Below the pieces are notes generated by a model, which was not told the origin of the DNA, did not search any database, and saw only the letters and a program-made list of their open reading frames with translations. The position numbers and the translations under genes were made by a program. Shown one piece after another: positions 27,357 to 35,350 of a stretch of 64,000 bases of DNA. Every line of letters starts with the position of its first letter. Position 1 is the first letter of the stretch. The stretch spans positions 873,611-937,610 of the forward strand of contig NZ_CP043538.1 in NCBI RefSeq assembly GCF_000364445.2, read 5' to 3'. This stretch comes from Methylobacterium mesophilicum SR1.6/6 (lineage in GTDB: Bacteria; Pseudomonadota; Alphaproteobacteria; Rhizobiales; Beijerinckiaceae).

Positions 27357-27578
27357 ATGGAAGCCAGCGATTTGGAGTGCCGCCCGCCCTTCCGGGTGAT
27401 GACCTTCCGCGACGACCAGGAGGTGATCTCCGAGGATGTCGAGACCGAGCTTGCCGCTCGGACCCGCTTCGCTTCGGCGATCGACCTGTGCAAGGCGCGC
27501 GACGATGCGCATAGCCACCGGGTCGAGCTGCGAGCCGACGGTGATGTCGTAGCGACGTGGCCGGCGAGCAGGCGGTAG
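27357..27578 (+). CDS. Small hypothetical protein (73 residues)
   Basis: A short soluble protein, acidic and basic in alternation, with an apparent beta/helix mix (PPFRVMTFRDDQEVISEDVE, then TRFASAIDLCKARDDAHSHR, then VELRADGDVVATW). The pattern (a repeated residue-pair sheet with a central helix) resembles small double-stranded-fold domains frequent in Methylobacterium, but no family can be named. It ends 15 bases before the CinA-family start on the same strand, so the two may be co-transcribed. Confidence 0.5.
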   Translation: MEASDLECRPPFRVMTFRDDQEVISEDVETELAARTRFASAIDLCKARDDAHSHRVELRADGDVVATWPASRR

Positions 27579-27592
27579 CAGGGAAGCGCGCG

Positions 27593-28090
27593 ATGGACGA
27601 TCTGGTGTCGAAGGCCGACAGGATCGGCGCCATTCTGACCAAGCGAGGCCAGACCATCGCTGTGGCGGAGTCATCTGCCGGCGGCCTGGTATCGGCGGCT
27701 CTGCTGTCAGTTCCTGGCGCCAGCGCGTACTTCCTCGGCGGCGCCGTGATCTACACGGCGACCGCGCGATCGGCCTTACTCGGCATCGGGGAGGCGGAGA
27801 TGGCCGGCCTGCGTTCGGCCTCGGAGACGTACGCAATGCTCCTGGCTCGAACGGTCCGTGAGCGCCACGGCGCGACCTGGGGCATCGCGGAGACCGGCGC
27901 AGCCGGTCCGAGCGGCAATCGCTACGGCGATGCCGCTGGCCATACCTGCATCGCCGTGAGCGGCCCCGGCGAGTGGGTCGCAACGATCGAAACCGACATG
28001 GCCGACCGGCTCACCAACATGCGGACTTTCGCGGTCGGCCTGCTCGATCTGCTCGGCGAAGCGCTGGGTACGAGGTCTTCGATGGCCTGA
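27593..28090 (+). CDS. CinA C-terminal-domain protein (nicotinamide-nucleotide amidase, PncC-like)
   Basis: 165 residues, a stand-alone CinA C-terminal domain. PncC enzymes deamidate NMN to nicotinate mononucleotide in NAD recycling. The catalytic Ser loop AVAESSAGGLVSAALLSVPG and GIAETGAAGPSGNRYGDAAG (Thr-bearing loop) are present. In the YTATARSALLGI segment an Arg stands where classical PncC proteins have the active-site Lys, so activity may be altered. ATG 27593 has GCAGGGAAG upstream; an earlier in-frame start at 27557 is possible but overlaps the preceding gene. Confidence 0.75.
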   Translation: MDDLVSKADRIGAILTKRGQTIAVAESSAGGLVSAALLSVPGASAYFLGGAVIYTATARSALLGIGEAEMAGLRSASETYAMLLARTVRERHGATWGIAETGAAGPSGNRYGDAAGHTCIAVSGPGEWVATIETDMADRLTNMRTFAVGLLDLLGEALGTRSSMA

Positions 28091-28151
28091 CGTCCGGTGC
28101 CCAGCAGGAGCGGCGGGAGAGCCACCGACACTGATCCACCCCTCGGTTCAA

Positions 28152-28414
28152 GGCTCGCAGGACACCGTGGTGGTCTTCGGAAGTCGGCGCCGAGCGGCGG
28201 GTGTGCGCCCGTCGACGGCCTCGGTCGGCGACGCCCCCGACAACGCCATGGCCGAGAGCTTCTTCTCGACCCTCGCATGCGAGTTGCTCGCCCGCCGTCG
28301 CTTCCGCTCGCAGGCCGAGGCTCGGATGGCCCGCTTCAGCTGCGTCGAGGGCTTCTACAATCCACTGCGTCGCCACTCGGCGCCCGGATACCGCTCACCC
28401 ACTGCCCATGAGCA
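28152..28414 (+). pseudogene. IS3-family transposase remnant (OrfB C-terminal end)
   Basis: Within a longer frame the segment SVGDAPDNAMAESFFSTLAC, FRSQAEARMARFSCVEGFYN and PLRRHSAPGYRSPTAHEQ is the conserved tail of IS3-type OrfB, holding the final catalytic Glu (AES) and the YNxxRxHS motif. The integrase core before it, OrfA and terminal repeats are missing, so only about 70 codons survive. It marks an old insertion between the CinA-family and MFS genes. No other gene is seen in 28091-28588. Confidence 0.75.
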
Positions 28415-28588
28415 GGAAACTGCCCCGGAGGCGTCCAAACCAAGCCTGCTCAGCGAAGTCCCCCTCACGGTTCACAAAGGCGGGACAATCCCAGTCCGAG
28501 CGCGCACGCGTCCCGCGGAGCGCCGAATCGCCGAGCACCGCGCCTCGGCGAGGCCGACGCATGAACGTGTGGGCCATCCGCGCCCGGG

Positions 28589-29866
28589 TCAGGCAGGCTG
28601 CAGGCTCGCGGCCGCGCGCTCGCGCCGGCGCGACCGGCGTCCCGGTTCGCAGGTCGCGTCAAGCCAGACGACCAGGGCGAGGGCGATCAGCGCGGGGGCC
28701 CCGAGTGCCAGGAACGAGCCGGTCCAGCCCACCATCGACTGGGCCAGGCCGCCGTACCAGGCCGAGAGCGCGCCGCCGATGCCCTGTACCGCGTTGACGG
28801 TGCCGAGCGCCGTCTGGGTGCGGCCCGAGCCCCAGGTGAGATCCGCCACCACCACAGGCACGGCGACCCCGACGATGCCCGAGGCCACGCCGTCGAAGAT
28901 CTCGGCCGCGATAAGCCACACCGGGTCATCGATGAAGGCGGACAGGACCGCCCGCACCGGCAACGCAGCCAGGGCGACCAGCAGGAGCTTGCGGCGCCCG
29001 CGCCTGTCGGCGAGGGAGCCTGCGAAGAGGGCCACCGGGATCATGACCAACTGCGCGACCATGACGTAGCGGGCTGTCCAAGCCGTGGCGTCGGAGCCAG
29101 CCGCCACGAGCTTCTGCCCGAGCAAGGTCAACATGCCGCCGTTGCCGAGGTTGAACAGCGCGAGTGCCACGGCCAGCACCATCAGCTTGCGATTCGAGAG
29201 CACGCTGCGGGAGCTCGCCCGTTCCGGCTTGTCGTCCGGATCGTCCTCCTTCCAGCCGACCGCGCGGCGTCCGTTGTAGCAGTGGCCTGGGGTTGTCACG
29301 CTGGCCGCGATGGCCAGCAAGGCCATGGCACCGAGCACCCAGAAGGCGACGGCGGGCCCGAATGGGACGGAGCCGAAGCTGATGAGGCCCGCCGCGACGA
29401 GGATTCCGAGGTGATTGCAGGCTTGGTTGCGACCCTGCTGCTTCGGGAAGCGGTCCTTGCCGACGATGCCGAGGGTCAATTCGGTGACAGCAGGGAGAAG
29501 GAGCACGCCACCGGCGGCCGCCAGCATCTGGGCGGTGAACACGGCCGGGAAGGATTTGGCCGGCATGACCAGCAGCGTGCCGGCCAGGATCGCGGCGCAG
29601 GCTGCGGCAATGAGGAGACGAGGCCGTCCAATCCGGTCGACCAGGGCGCCGGCGGGCCCGCTGAGGCACAGCGCGCCGACGCCCACCAGCGTCGTGACGA
29701 ACCCGACCCGCGCCGGCGACCATCCCCCTGTCTCGGCGAGCCAGGTTCCCAGGAAGGGACCGAGTCCGCCCTGGATGTCACCGGTGAAGACGTTGATCAG
29801 GGCAAGGTGGGTGGTGGCGAGCATGCTCTCAGGCCCATGTGCCACGATCCCGCAGAGGACGCGCAT
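28589..29866 (-). CDS. MFS transporter (12-TM, drug/metabolite efflux-like)
   Basis: Up to 425 residues with twelve hydrophobic segments. Typical MFS loops are seen: GALVDRIGRPRLLIAAACAA (loop 2-3) and FAGSLADRRGRRKLLLVALA (loop 8-9). A polar central loop (GWKEDDPDDKPERASSRSVL) separates the two halves. TLGIVGKDRFPKQQGRNQAC resembles a subgroup of uncharacterised MFS carriers found near sulfate or phosphonate genes. The start may be the ATG at 29866 or an internal one at MLATTHLA. Substrate unknown. No regulator is adjacent. Confidence 0.75.
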   Translation of the reverse strand: MRVLCGIVAHGPESMLATTHLALINVFTGDIQGGLGPFLGTWLAETGGWSPARVGFVTTLVGVGALCLSGPAGALVDRIGRPRLLIAAACAAILAGTLLVMPAKSFPAVFTAQMLAAAGGVLLLPAVTELTLGIVGKDRFPKQQGRNQACNHLGILVAAGLISFGSVPFGPAVAFWVLGAMALLAIAASVTTPGHCYNGRRAVGWKEDDPDDKPERASSRSVLSNRKLMVLAVALALFNLGNGGMLTLLGQKLVAAGSDATAWTARYVMVAQLVMIPVALFAGSLADRRGRRKLLLVALAALPVRAVLSAFIDDPVWLIAAEIFDGVASGIVGVAVPVVVADLTWGSGRTQTALGTVNAVQGIGGALSAWYGGLAQSMVGWTGSFLALGAPALIALALVVWLDATCEPGRRSRRRERAAASLQPA

Positions 29867-30083
29867 CGTAGCCCGCGCTTGATGCGCGACGACAGGTCAC
29901 CAGAGACGCCCGGACAACCTAAACCGTTCCGTGTCGGGCGCGCTGCCCGCGATGTCAGGTAGATTGCTGGCGAGACCGGGGCCGAAAAAGGTTAACGGCA
30001 CCGCCAGATCCGGAGCCATACTTCATGGAACCGTTTTCCAGACGATGACGTTCTTGGAGCAATCGCTGAACCGGAGACTCAAC

Positions 30084-30338
30084 TTGAAGAAGATCGCTTT
30101 GACCCTTGCTGCCGGTGCCGCTCTTGTGGGCGCCGCCTCGACCGTCCAGGCCCACGAGTGGGGCGGCGGCTATGGCTATGGACCGGGCTACGGCCATTCC
30201 CGCGTCATCGTGCGGGAGAACCATCGCGACGGCTACCGCGGCGTTGGCTTCCGGCATCGCGACTGGGATCGCCCGGGCGTGCGCGTGATCGAGCGTCGCG
30301 ACGGCGGCTACCATCGCCATCACGATTGGGACGACTGA
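30084..30338 (+). CDS. Small exported Gly/His/Arg-rich protein
   Basis: 84 residues from a TTG at 30084, with GGAG eight bases upstream. The N terminus (KKIALTLAAGAALVGAAST, cleavage after VQA) is a clean signal peptide. The mature part is rich in Gly, Tyr, His, Arg and Asp (GGGYGYGPGYGHS, then GYRGVGFRHRDWDRPGVR, then DGGYHRHHDWDD). Such small basic/acidic periplasmic proteins are widespread in Rhizobiales without a known role; the histidines could bind metal. A longer in-frame ATG at 30045 would bury the signal. A strong terminator follows. Confidence 0.7.
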   Translation: MKKIALTLAAGAALVGAASTVQAHEWGGGYGYGPGYGHSRVIVRENHRDGYRGVGFRHRDWDRPGVRVIERRDGGYHRHHDWDD

Positions 30339-30365
30339 GCGGCCGATTCCGTTCGGAGAATCTCC

Positions 30366-30400
30366 CGGGGCGCCCTATGGGGCGCCCCGTCTTCGTTTTT
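30366..30400 (+). terminator. Rho-independent terminator
   Basis: Nine-base arms CGGGGCGCC and GGCGCCCCG around a six-base loop, then GTCTTCGTTTTT. It lies 28 bases after the stop of the small exported protein, a textbook intrinsic terminator. Confidence 0.85.
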
Positions 30401-30906
30401 GGCCGTCAGTCTCCGAGGGCCGTGCGGCTGCAGCCGGCTGCGACCTCGCAGCACGCGGCGTCGAAAGTCTTGTGACATGCGAGATTCGTCATGGCCGCCT
30501 CGATGGTGGGCCAGCCAAGACCCATGCCTTCACCCATGTTTTCACCCATGCCTTCACAGGATCGCCACTGATTGGGTGTCGGCCCAGGCAGACAGGCCGC
30601 AGGCACGGTGCGGAGGGCGGGGAAGTGGCTGATTGCCCAGCTTGACGACCGTGGCGACCCGCCAGAACAGCGAAAAAGATCGAAGGGCACGGCAACTCGG
30701 AACGTCGTCCGCGTGCTGCCTTGGCCCGCGTGATCAATGAACACCGCGCACCGATGCCCGGAGGCGACCCTCGGCTGAAAACGCCCGCGCCGACCGTGTC
30801 GCAGTTTTGCTGTACGGCGCTGGATCGGTTTGGCTGCCGGGGACGTTAGAGGGCCCATGCACCGGTCCGACTAAGGCCGCCTGCATTGGCTGGGGACCAC
30901 CCTGAG
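30401..30906. other. Intergenic stretch with a short tandem repeat
   Basis: 506 bases. Around 30522-30557 the unit CATGCCTTCACC/CATGTTTTCACC occurs three times in a row (12-base period). A 150-codon frame on the minus strand crosses it but has no credible start site or motif. Otherwise nothing is seen. Confidence 0.4.
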
Positions 30907-31131
30907 ATGCCTCACAATCAGTTCCGGGTGACGCTGGAAACCCGCGATGGCCGACGCGTCCTCACCGCGGCAGCGGAGCGCGAGGCCGCCCTGATGGCCG
31001 AGTCCGTCTTGCGCCGCTACGAAGGTGAGCCTTTCACAGTCGGCTTCTGCGTCGATTGCGAGGATCGCGAAGCGAGCCGCCGCATCGCCTTCTACCTGAC
31101 GGATTTGGTTCTCGAACTCGATCTTGCCTGA
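30907..31131 (+). CDS. Small hypothetical protein (74 residues)
   Basis: A compact soluble protein: FRVTLETRDGRRVLTAAAER, then EAALMAESVLRRYEGEPFTV, then CVDCEDREASRRIAFYLTDL. The predicted beta-strand/helix order and length match a class of short Methylobacterium proteins of unknown function. A moderate ribosome site (CCTGAGATG context) precedes the ATG. It is not adjacent to a same-strand partner. The next 280 bases carry no gene. Confidence 0.5.
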   Translation: MPHNQFRVTLETRDGRRVLTAAAEREAALMAESVLRRYEGEPFTVGFCVDCEDREASRRIAFYLTDLVLELDLA

Positions 31132-31411
31132 AGCAAGCCTCGAGAAGCAGGGCGAAGATCACCGCGGGATATTCGCTGCGCTCTCGGCCCTTCGACATCC
31201 TCTCGTTCGCGCGGGCAACCGAAGCGCCGGAGGGCGACGTTCCGCCCCCGACAACCGGGCCTGGACGGACCGCGCGCCGGACGGGGCGTTCGTGTGGGCA
31301 GCACTCCGCTGACCGGGCTTGATGACCCCGCCGCCGGCCGCTCCGACCCAGCGCGGGATGGCGTCCGCGATCTCGTCGGCGGCCGGGCCTATGAAGATGA
31401 CGTTGCGCGTC

Positions 31412-32086
31412 CTAGGCGAGTTCCGCGACGAGCAGGGCTCGGGCGCGGCTCACCCGACTCTTCACTGTGCCGGTCTGGCAACCCATCACCTCGGCGGCGG
31501 CCTCATACGTGAGGCCTTGTGCACCCACGAGCAGCAGGGCCTCGCGCTGAAGCTCAGGCAGCTTGCCGATATGGGACCAGACCGTGTGCAGGTCGGAACC
31601 GTGCTCTTGGGCGGCCGGAGCGGTAAGCTGCGCCGCAGCAGCGCCGTCCACATCCTCGATCTCGCGCTTCCGCTTGCGGCATTCGGAATAGAACTGGTTG
31701 CGCAGGATGGTGCAGAGCCACGCCTTCAGGTTCGAGCCTGGGGTGAACAGTTCCTGGCGAGCCCAGGCCCGCAGGACGGTCTCCTGCACCAAGTCGTCGG
31801 CGCGCGAGGCGTCGGCGATGAGCGACAGAGCGAACGCGCGAAGTCCAGGAAGCGCCTCGGTCAGCTCTGCGCGAAAAGCCAAGGCTCTCTCGCGGCTTTG
31901 CCCATCCAGAACGGCGTCAAGCTGCGCGACGAGATCGAGCAGGCGCTGCGGCGTTTGCGGCCTCGCCAGCGCTTCGTAGGCGACGCGCAGGTGAGCGCCG
32001 AGGTGATCCCGCACCCCGGCAGGAAGTGAAGCCGCATCCAGCGGGGCAGGTGGTCTCGGCCGATCAGGCACCGCCCCTTCGCTCAT
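31412..32086 (-). CDS. NepR-EcfG fusion: anti-sigma domain joined to a general-stress ECF sigma factor
   Basis: 224 residues from ATG 32086. Residues about 20-60 read LPAGVRDHLGAHLRVAYEAL then TPQRLLDLVAQLDAVL, the core pattern of NepR, the anti-sigma factor of the alphaproteobacterial general stress response. After a short linker come sigma region 2 (SLIADASRADDLVQETVLRA, then SNLKAWLCTILRNQFYSECR, then KRKREIEDVDG) and region 4 (SHIGKLPELQREALLLVGAQ, then GLTYEAAAEVMGCQTGTVKS), both clearly EcfG type (ECF15). Normally NepR and EcfG are separate proteins, and phosphorylated PhyR frees sigma by capturing NepR. Here both are in one chain, so inhibition could be intramolecular. No PhyR or histidine kinase gene is adjacent. 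An upstream ATG (32185) would add 33 unconserved residues. Confidence 0.85.
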   Translation of the reverse strand: MSEGAVPDRPRPPAPLDAASLPAGVRDHLGAHLRVAYEALARPQTPQRLLDLVAQLDAVLDGQSRERALAFRAELTEALPGLRAFALSLIADASRADDLVQETVLRAWARQELFTPGSNLKAWLCTILRNQFYSECRKRKREIEDVDGAAAAQLTAPAAQEHGSDLHTVWSHIGKLPELQREALLLVGAQGLTYEAAAEVMGCQTGTVKSRVSRARALLVAELA

Positions 32087-32544
32087 CACCCTGTCCGTCA
32101 AAACATGTCCTCTCGAAGCATCAGCTGTGCTGGCGAACCAAGGTTCACCGCGTGCCCGGCGTGCCGGCGACGCGCGACCGGTCATCCGGCGAAGGCTTGC
32201 CGAAAATGCGCGTCTTCAAGCGTCCACCCTTCGGCATCGGCCCCGCCACCTGACTGTACAGTGAACATCTAACCCCGCAACCGGAGGATCGTTCTCTGAG
32301 CCTTGTGCGTTTGTGGGGGCTCCGTTCGGTGAGCGTCGGGGTCGGTGGGGCGAGCGCAAGCCGTGAGGTTCGCCGCGTCCGGGGAGGCCCGGGCCTCGGC
32401 GCTGCCTTCGGCGCGCCCGTGTGGCCTCAGGCCGTGCAAAACCAAGGGGGAGGGGCCTGAAACGGCGCCGGATCGGAGCGAGGCCACGGAGCAGGTTCAA
32501 GAGGCTCCTGCCGTTGTTCGAAGAGGAGCCGCCAGGCAGCGACA
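32087..32544. other. Intergenic stretch, GC-rich, no gene recognised
   Basis: 458 bases between divergent genes. No clear GGAAC-N16/17-CGTT (EcfG-type) promoter was found by eye upstream of the sigma gene. The middle (about 32300-32470) has several short inverted repeats, such as GGCCTcaGGCC, and arginine-rich frames that look like noise; it may be an old repeat element. Confidence 0.35.
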
Positions 32545-32799
32545 ATGCCGCAGAACGTAGTCTACTGGATAGAAGACAGATCGGACGGCTGTTTCGACGT
32601 TATCGTAACGCTCGAGTCCGGCAGGATCTTCAAGCGTTCGGGATGTATCTCACGCGCCGAGGCCGATACCTGGATTGATGGTTTACGGATCCTTATGGCC
32701 GCGATCGGTGCGCCCGTATCGTCGGCCGACAAAGCGTCGCGGGACGCGTCGCGGTTCGGATCGCAGACGGCACACGATGCCGACCAGACCACGCCTTGA
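32545..32799 (+). CDS. Small hypothetical protein (84 residues)
   Basis: Begins MPQNVVYWIEDRSDGCFDVI, then TLESGRIFKRSGCISRAEAD, then TWIDGLRILMAAIGAPV: a beta-hairpin plus helix pattern followed by a polar tail. It resembles the small DUF-type proteins encoded near stress regulators in this genus, but I cannot name a family. Single gene; no strong ribosome site is seen (GCAGCGACA upstream). Confidence 0.5.
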   Translation: MPQNVVYWIEDRSDGCFDVIVTLESGRIFKRSGCISRAEADTWIDGLRILMAAIGAPVSSADKASRDASRFGSQTAHDADQTTP

Positions 32800-32894
32800 A
32801 CAGGCGCCCCGCCTCTGTCCGCTTTCAGAGCCTTCCCATCGACGCGCCCAAGTCTCAGAGGATGAATCAAGTCTCTGAGGATGGATGACGGGCC

Positions 32895-33257
32895 TTAGGC
32901 TTCGTTGTCCGTGCCAGGGTTCGTGGGATCGCCGAACAGGATCTCGTAAGTCATCGGATCGTAGAAGCGCATCACGTTCCGGACGAATTCCCGGGGCTCG
33001 ATTTTCAGCGCATCCGCCCAGGCCCGGTAGCGATCCGGAGGGATTCGGCCGCGCCCCGTCTCAAGTTGCGAGATGAATGTATAGTATTCCGCACCCACGA
33101 GGGCGGCGAGCTGTCGTTGTGACAGACCCTGCGCCTCCCGCAATTCCTTCAGATACCGCCCACCTTCGCGACGCAGCTCCAGCACCTCCTCCGAATCCAG
33201 GCGTTGGTAATGCGCATACACGAGGTTTTGCCTTCCTGCGCGCGATCGCGGCTGCAC
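32895..33257 (-). CDS. XRE-family (Cro/CI-type) DNA-binding protein
   Basis: Up to 120 residues with one helix-turn-helix: YLKELREAQGLSQRQLAALV, then GAEYYTFISQLETGRGRIPP. It continues with YRAWADALKIEPREFVRNVM and a C-terminal tail RFYDPMTYEILFGD. The HTH is typical XRE; YTFISQLETG replaces the common xTISRIERG helix. A GTG at 33221 is an alternative start. It lies between two unrelated transcription units, and its target is unknown; the type I secretion operon to the right is divergent and could be regulated by it. Confidence 0.8.
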   Translation of the reverse strand: MQPRSRAGRQNLVYAHYQRLDSEEVLELRREGGRYLKELREAQGLSQRQLAALVGAEYYTFISQLETGRGRIPPDRYRAWADALKIEPREFVRNVMRFYDPMTYEILFGDPTNPGTDNEA

Positions 33258-33583
33258 GCGGTGCTATACAGTAAAAACCATATAGCTGTGACGGCTACGC
33301 GCTGTCCAGACACAAGCTGGCGGACTGGGTCGCCCCCGCGACAAGATGCTTGGCAGCCCACTGAATGGCCCTATCATGTCGACCTCAGGGGCCAGCATGA
33401 AGGAGGGTGCCAATGGCCAGACTGCCGTATGGTCTTTCGCATCGGCCGCTCGGACATGTCGACGACCAGACCCTGCGTTCGCGGGCGCGGACGTCGGCTC
33501 CCGATGGCCTTCGACACGATGATGGCCCGAGGTGGGTTTACCAAGGCCTTTGATGCGCTGGCCGATTGCAGGAAGAAAGCGAT
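33258..33583. other. Promoter region between XRE gene and secretion operon
   Basis: 326 bases between divergent genes. The stretch near 33265-33295 (TATACAGTAAAAACCATATAG) is AT-rich and could be the promoter zone. No gene or strong repeat is seen. Confidence 0.35.
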
Positions 33584-35347
33584 ATGGGCGATCATTCGCT
33601 GCAGTCGACATTGACCACGGGCCTGCGTGCACTCCGGCCCGTCCTGACAACGGCTGTGATCTTTGGATTGTTCATCAATCTTCTGCTCTTTGTCAGTCCT
33701 CTGTATATGCTTCAAATTTACGATCGCGTCATCCCGAGCCGAAGTGAGACGACGCTCGTCGGGATTACGCTGATCGCGGCTGTCGGTCTTGCCGTTTATG
33801 CGACCTTGGACATGTTGCGGTCGCGCCTTCTGGTGCGTGGGGGCGTGATCTTCGACCAGGAGATCGCCGATCCGATCTTCGATGCCGCCCATCGCGGCAT
33901 GCTGATCCGGCCCGGGGCCCGGCACGACACGGCGCTGCGGGATGTGGACATCCTGCGCGAATTCCTGACGGGCGGCGGGATGCTGGCGTTCTGCGACCTG
34001 CCCTGGATTCCGATCTTCCTGCTCGCCTGTTTCGTGCTGCATCCTTGGTTCGGCTGGATGGCGCTGGTGGGGGGCGGCACGATTCTCGGGCTGACCCTGC
34101 TCAACGAGATCGCGACGCGATGGACCCTCGAAGCCGCCAGCCGGGCTTCGCGGGAGGCGGGACAGCAGGCCGCCGCGGTCTTCCGGAACGGGGAAGTGTT
34201 GCAGGCCATGGGCATGCTGGCCTCCCTGCGCGGTCTCTGGCGCCGGCGCCACGATGAGGTCCTGGCCCTTCAGGCCCGTGCGAGCGATCGCGCCGGCATG
34301 ATCGTCGCCGTGACGAAGTTCGTCCGCATGCTCCTGCAGACCCTGGTTCTGGGGGCGGGCGCGTACCTCGCCATCCACCGGGAGATTTCCGCCGGGTCGA
34401 TGATCGCCGCGTCGATCATCATCGGCCGCACCCTCGCGCCGATCGAGGCTGTCGTGGGCAATTGGAAGGGCTTCACGGCCGCCCGCGCCAGCTACCGGCG
34501 GCTGACGGATCTCATCGATGTCGCCAAGCCGGAGACCCGCCGCCTGATGCTGCCGCGCCCGCAGGGCGCGATCCAGGTCGAGAACATCTCTGTCGCGGCC
34601 CCCGGCTCGACGCAGCCGATCCTCAACGCGGTGAGCTTCCGGCTCGAGCCCGGCAGCCTCGTGGGCATCATCGGACCGAGCGCGGCCGGCAAATCGACTC
34701 TTGTGCGCGCCCTGACCGGGGTCTGGCCCCTGCTCGACGGCACCGTGCGCATCGACGGCTCCGACCTGCGTCACTGGGACAAGCAGGCGCTCGGCCAGCA
34801 CGTCGGATACCTGCCTCAGGACGTGGAGCTGTTCGACGGCACGGTGGCGCAGAACATCGCGCGGTTCGCCGACGTGGACGATGCGCGCGTCATCGAGGTT
34901 GCCCGGAGGGCGGGCTGTCACGAGCTGATCCAGTCCCTGCCGGACGGGTACAACACGGTGATCGGGCGGGATGGACAGGGATTGTCCGGCGGCCAGCGTC
35001 AGCGCATCGCGCTGGCCCGCGCCCTCTACGGCGAGCCGAGCTTGGTGGTTCTGGACGAGCCGAATGCGAGTCTCGACCAGCTCGGCGAGGCTGCGCTGAT
35101 GCGGGCCTTGGCGGAGCTGAAGCAGTCGGGCACGACGGTGGTGATCGTGACCCACAAGGTGAGCCTGCTGGCGGAGGCCGACCGCGTCCTGCTCATGAGC
35201 GGGGGCACCTTGCAGATCGACGGCACGGCGGAGCAGGTTCTGTCACAGATCACCGGCCCGCGCCCGGTCCCCACCCTAGTGCCGTCCGTCAGCCCCCAGG
35301 CCTCCCAGAGCCGCCGGGATGCCGAGGCACAGCGGAGCGCGGGATAG
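33584..35347 (+). CDS. Type I secretion ABC transporter (PrtD/HlyB-like permease-ATPase)
   Basis: 587 residues. The N-terminal half has about six helices (TTAVIFGLFINLLLFVSPLY, PLYMLQIYDRVIPSRSETTL, the PrtD signature). The ATPase half has Walker A GPSAAGKST (about residue 365), the ABC signature LSGGQRQRIALARALYG and Walker B SLVVLDEP, with the switch His in VIVTHKVSLL. It energises one-step export of a protein across both membranes. There is no N-terminal C39 peptidase-like domain, as in PrtD. ATG 33584 follows CAGGAAGAAAG. It forms an operon with the membrane-fusion gene (3-base gap) and the repeat protein. Confidence 0.93.
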   Translation: MGDHSLQSTLTTGLRALRPVLTTAVIFGLFINLLLFVSPLYMLQIYDRVIPSRSETTLVGITLIAAVGLAVYATLDMLRSRLLVRGGVIFDQEIADPIFDAAHRGMLIRPGARHDTALRDVDILREFLTGGGMLAFCDLPWIPIFLLACFVLHPWFGWMALVGGGTILGLTLLNEIATRWTLEAASRASREAGQQAAAVFRNGEVLQAMGMLASLRGLWRRRHDEVLALQARASDRAGMIVAVTKFVRMLLQTLVLGAGAYLAIHREISAGSMIAASIIIGRTLAPIEAVVGNWKGFTAARASYRRLTDLIDVAKPETRRLMLPRPQGAIQVENISVAAPGSTQPILNAVSFRLEPGSLVGIIGPSAAGKSTLVRALTGVWPLLDGTVRIDGSDLRHWDKQALGQHVGYLPQDVELFDGTVAQNIARFADVDDARVIEVARRAGCHELIQSLPDGYNTVIGRDGQGLSGGQRQRIALARALYGEPSLVVLDEPNASLDQLGEAALMRALAELKQSGTTVVIVTHKVSLLAEADRVLLMSGGTLQIDGTAEQVLSQITGPRPVPTLVPSVSPQASQSRRDAEAQRSAG

Positions 35348-35350
35348 GCG

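Noticed and set aside
30406..30858. 150-codon minus-strand frame containing a Gly-Met-Gly-Glu repeat
   Set aside because: It arises from the 12-base DNA repeat at about 30522-30557 and shows no start signal or family resemblance.
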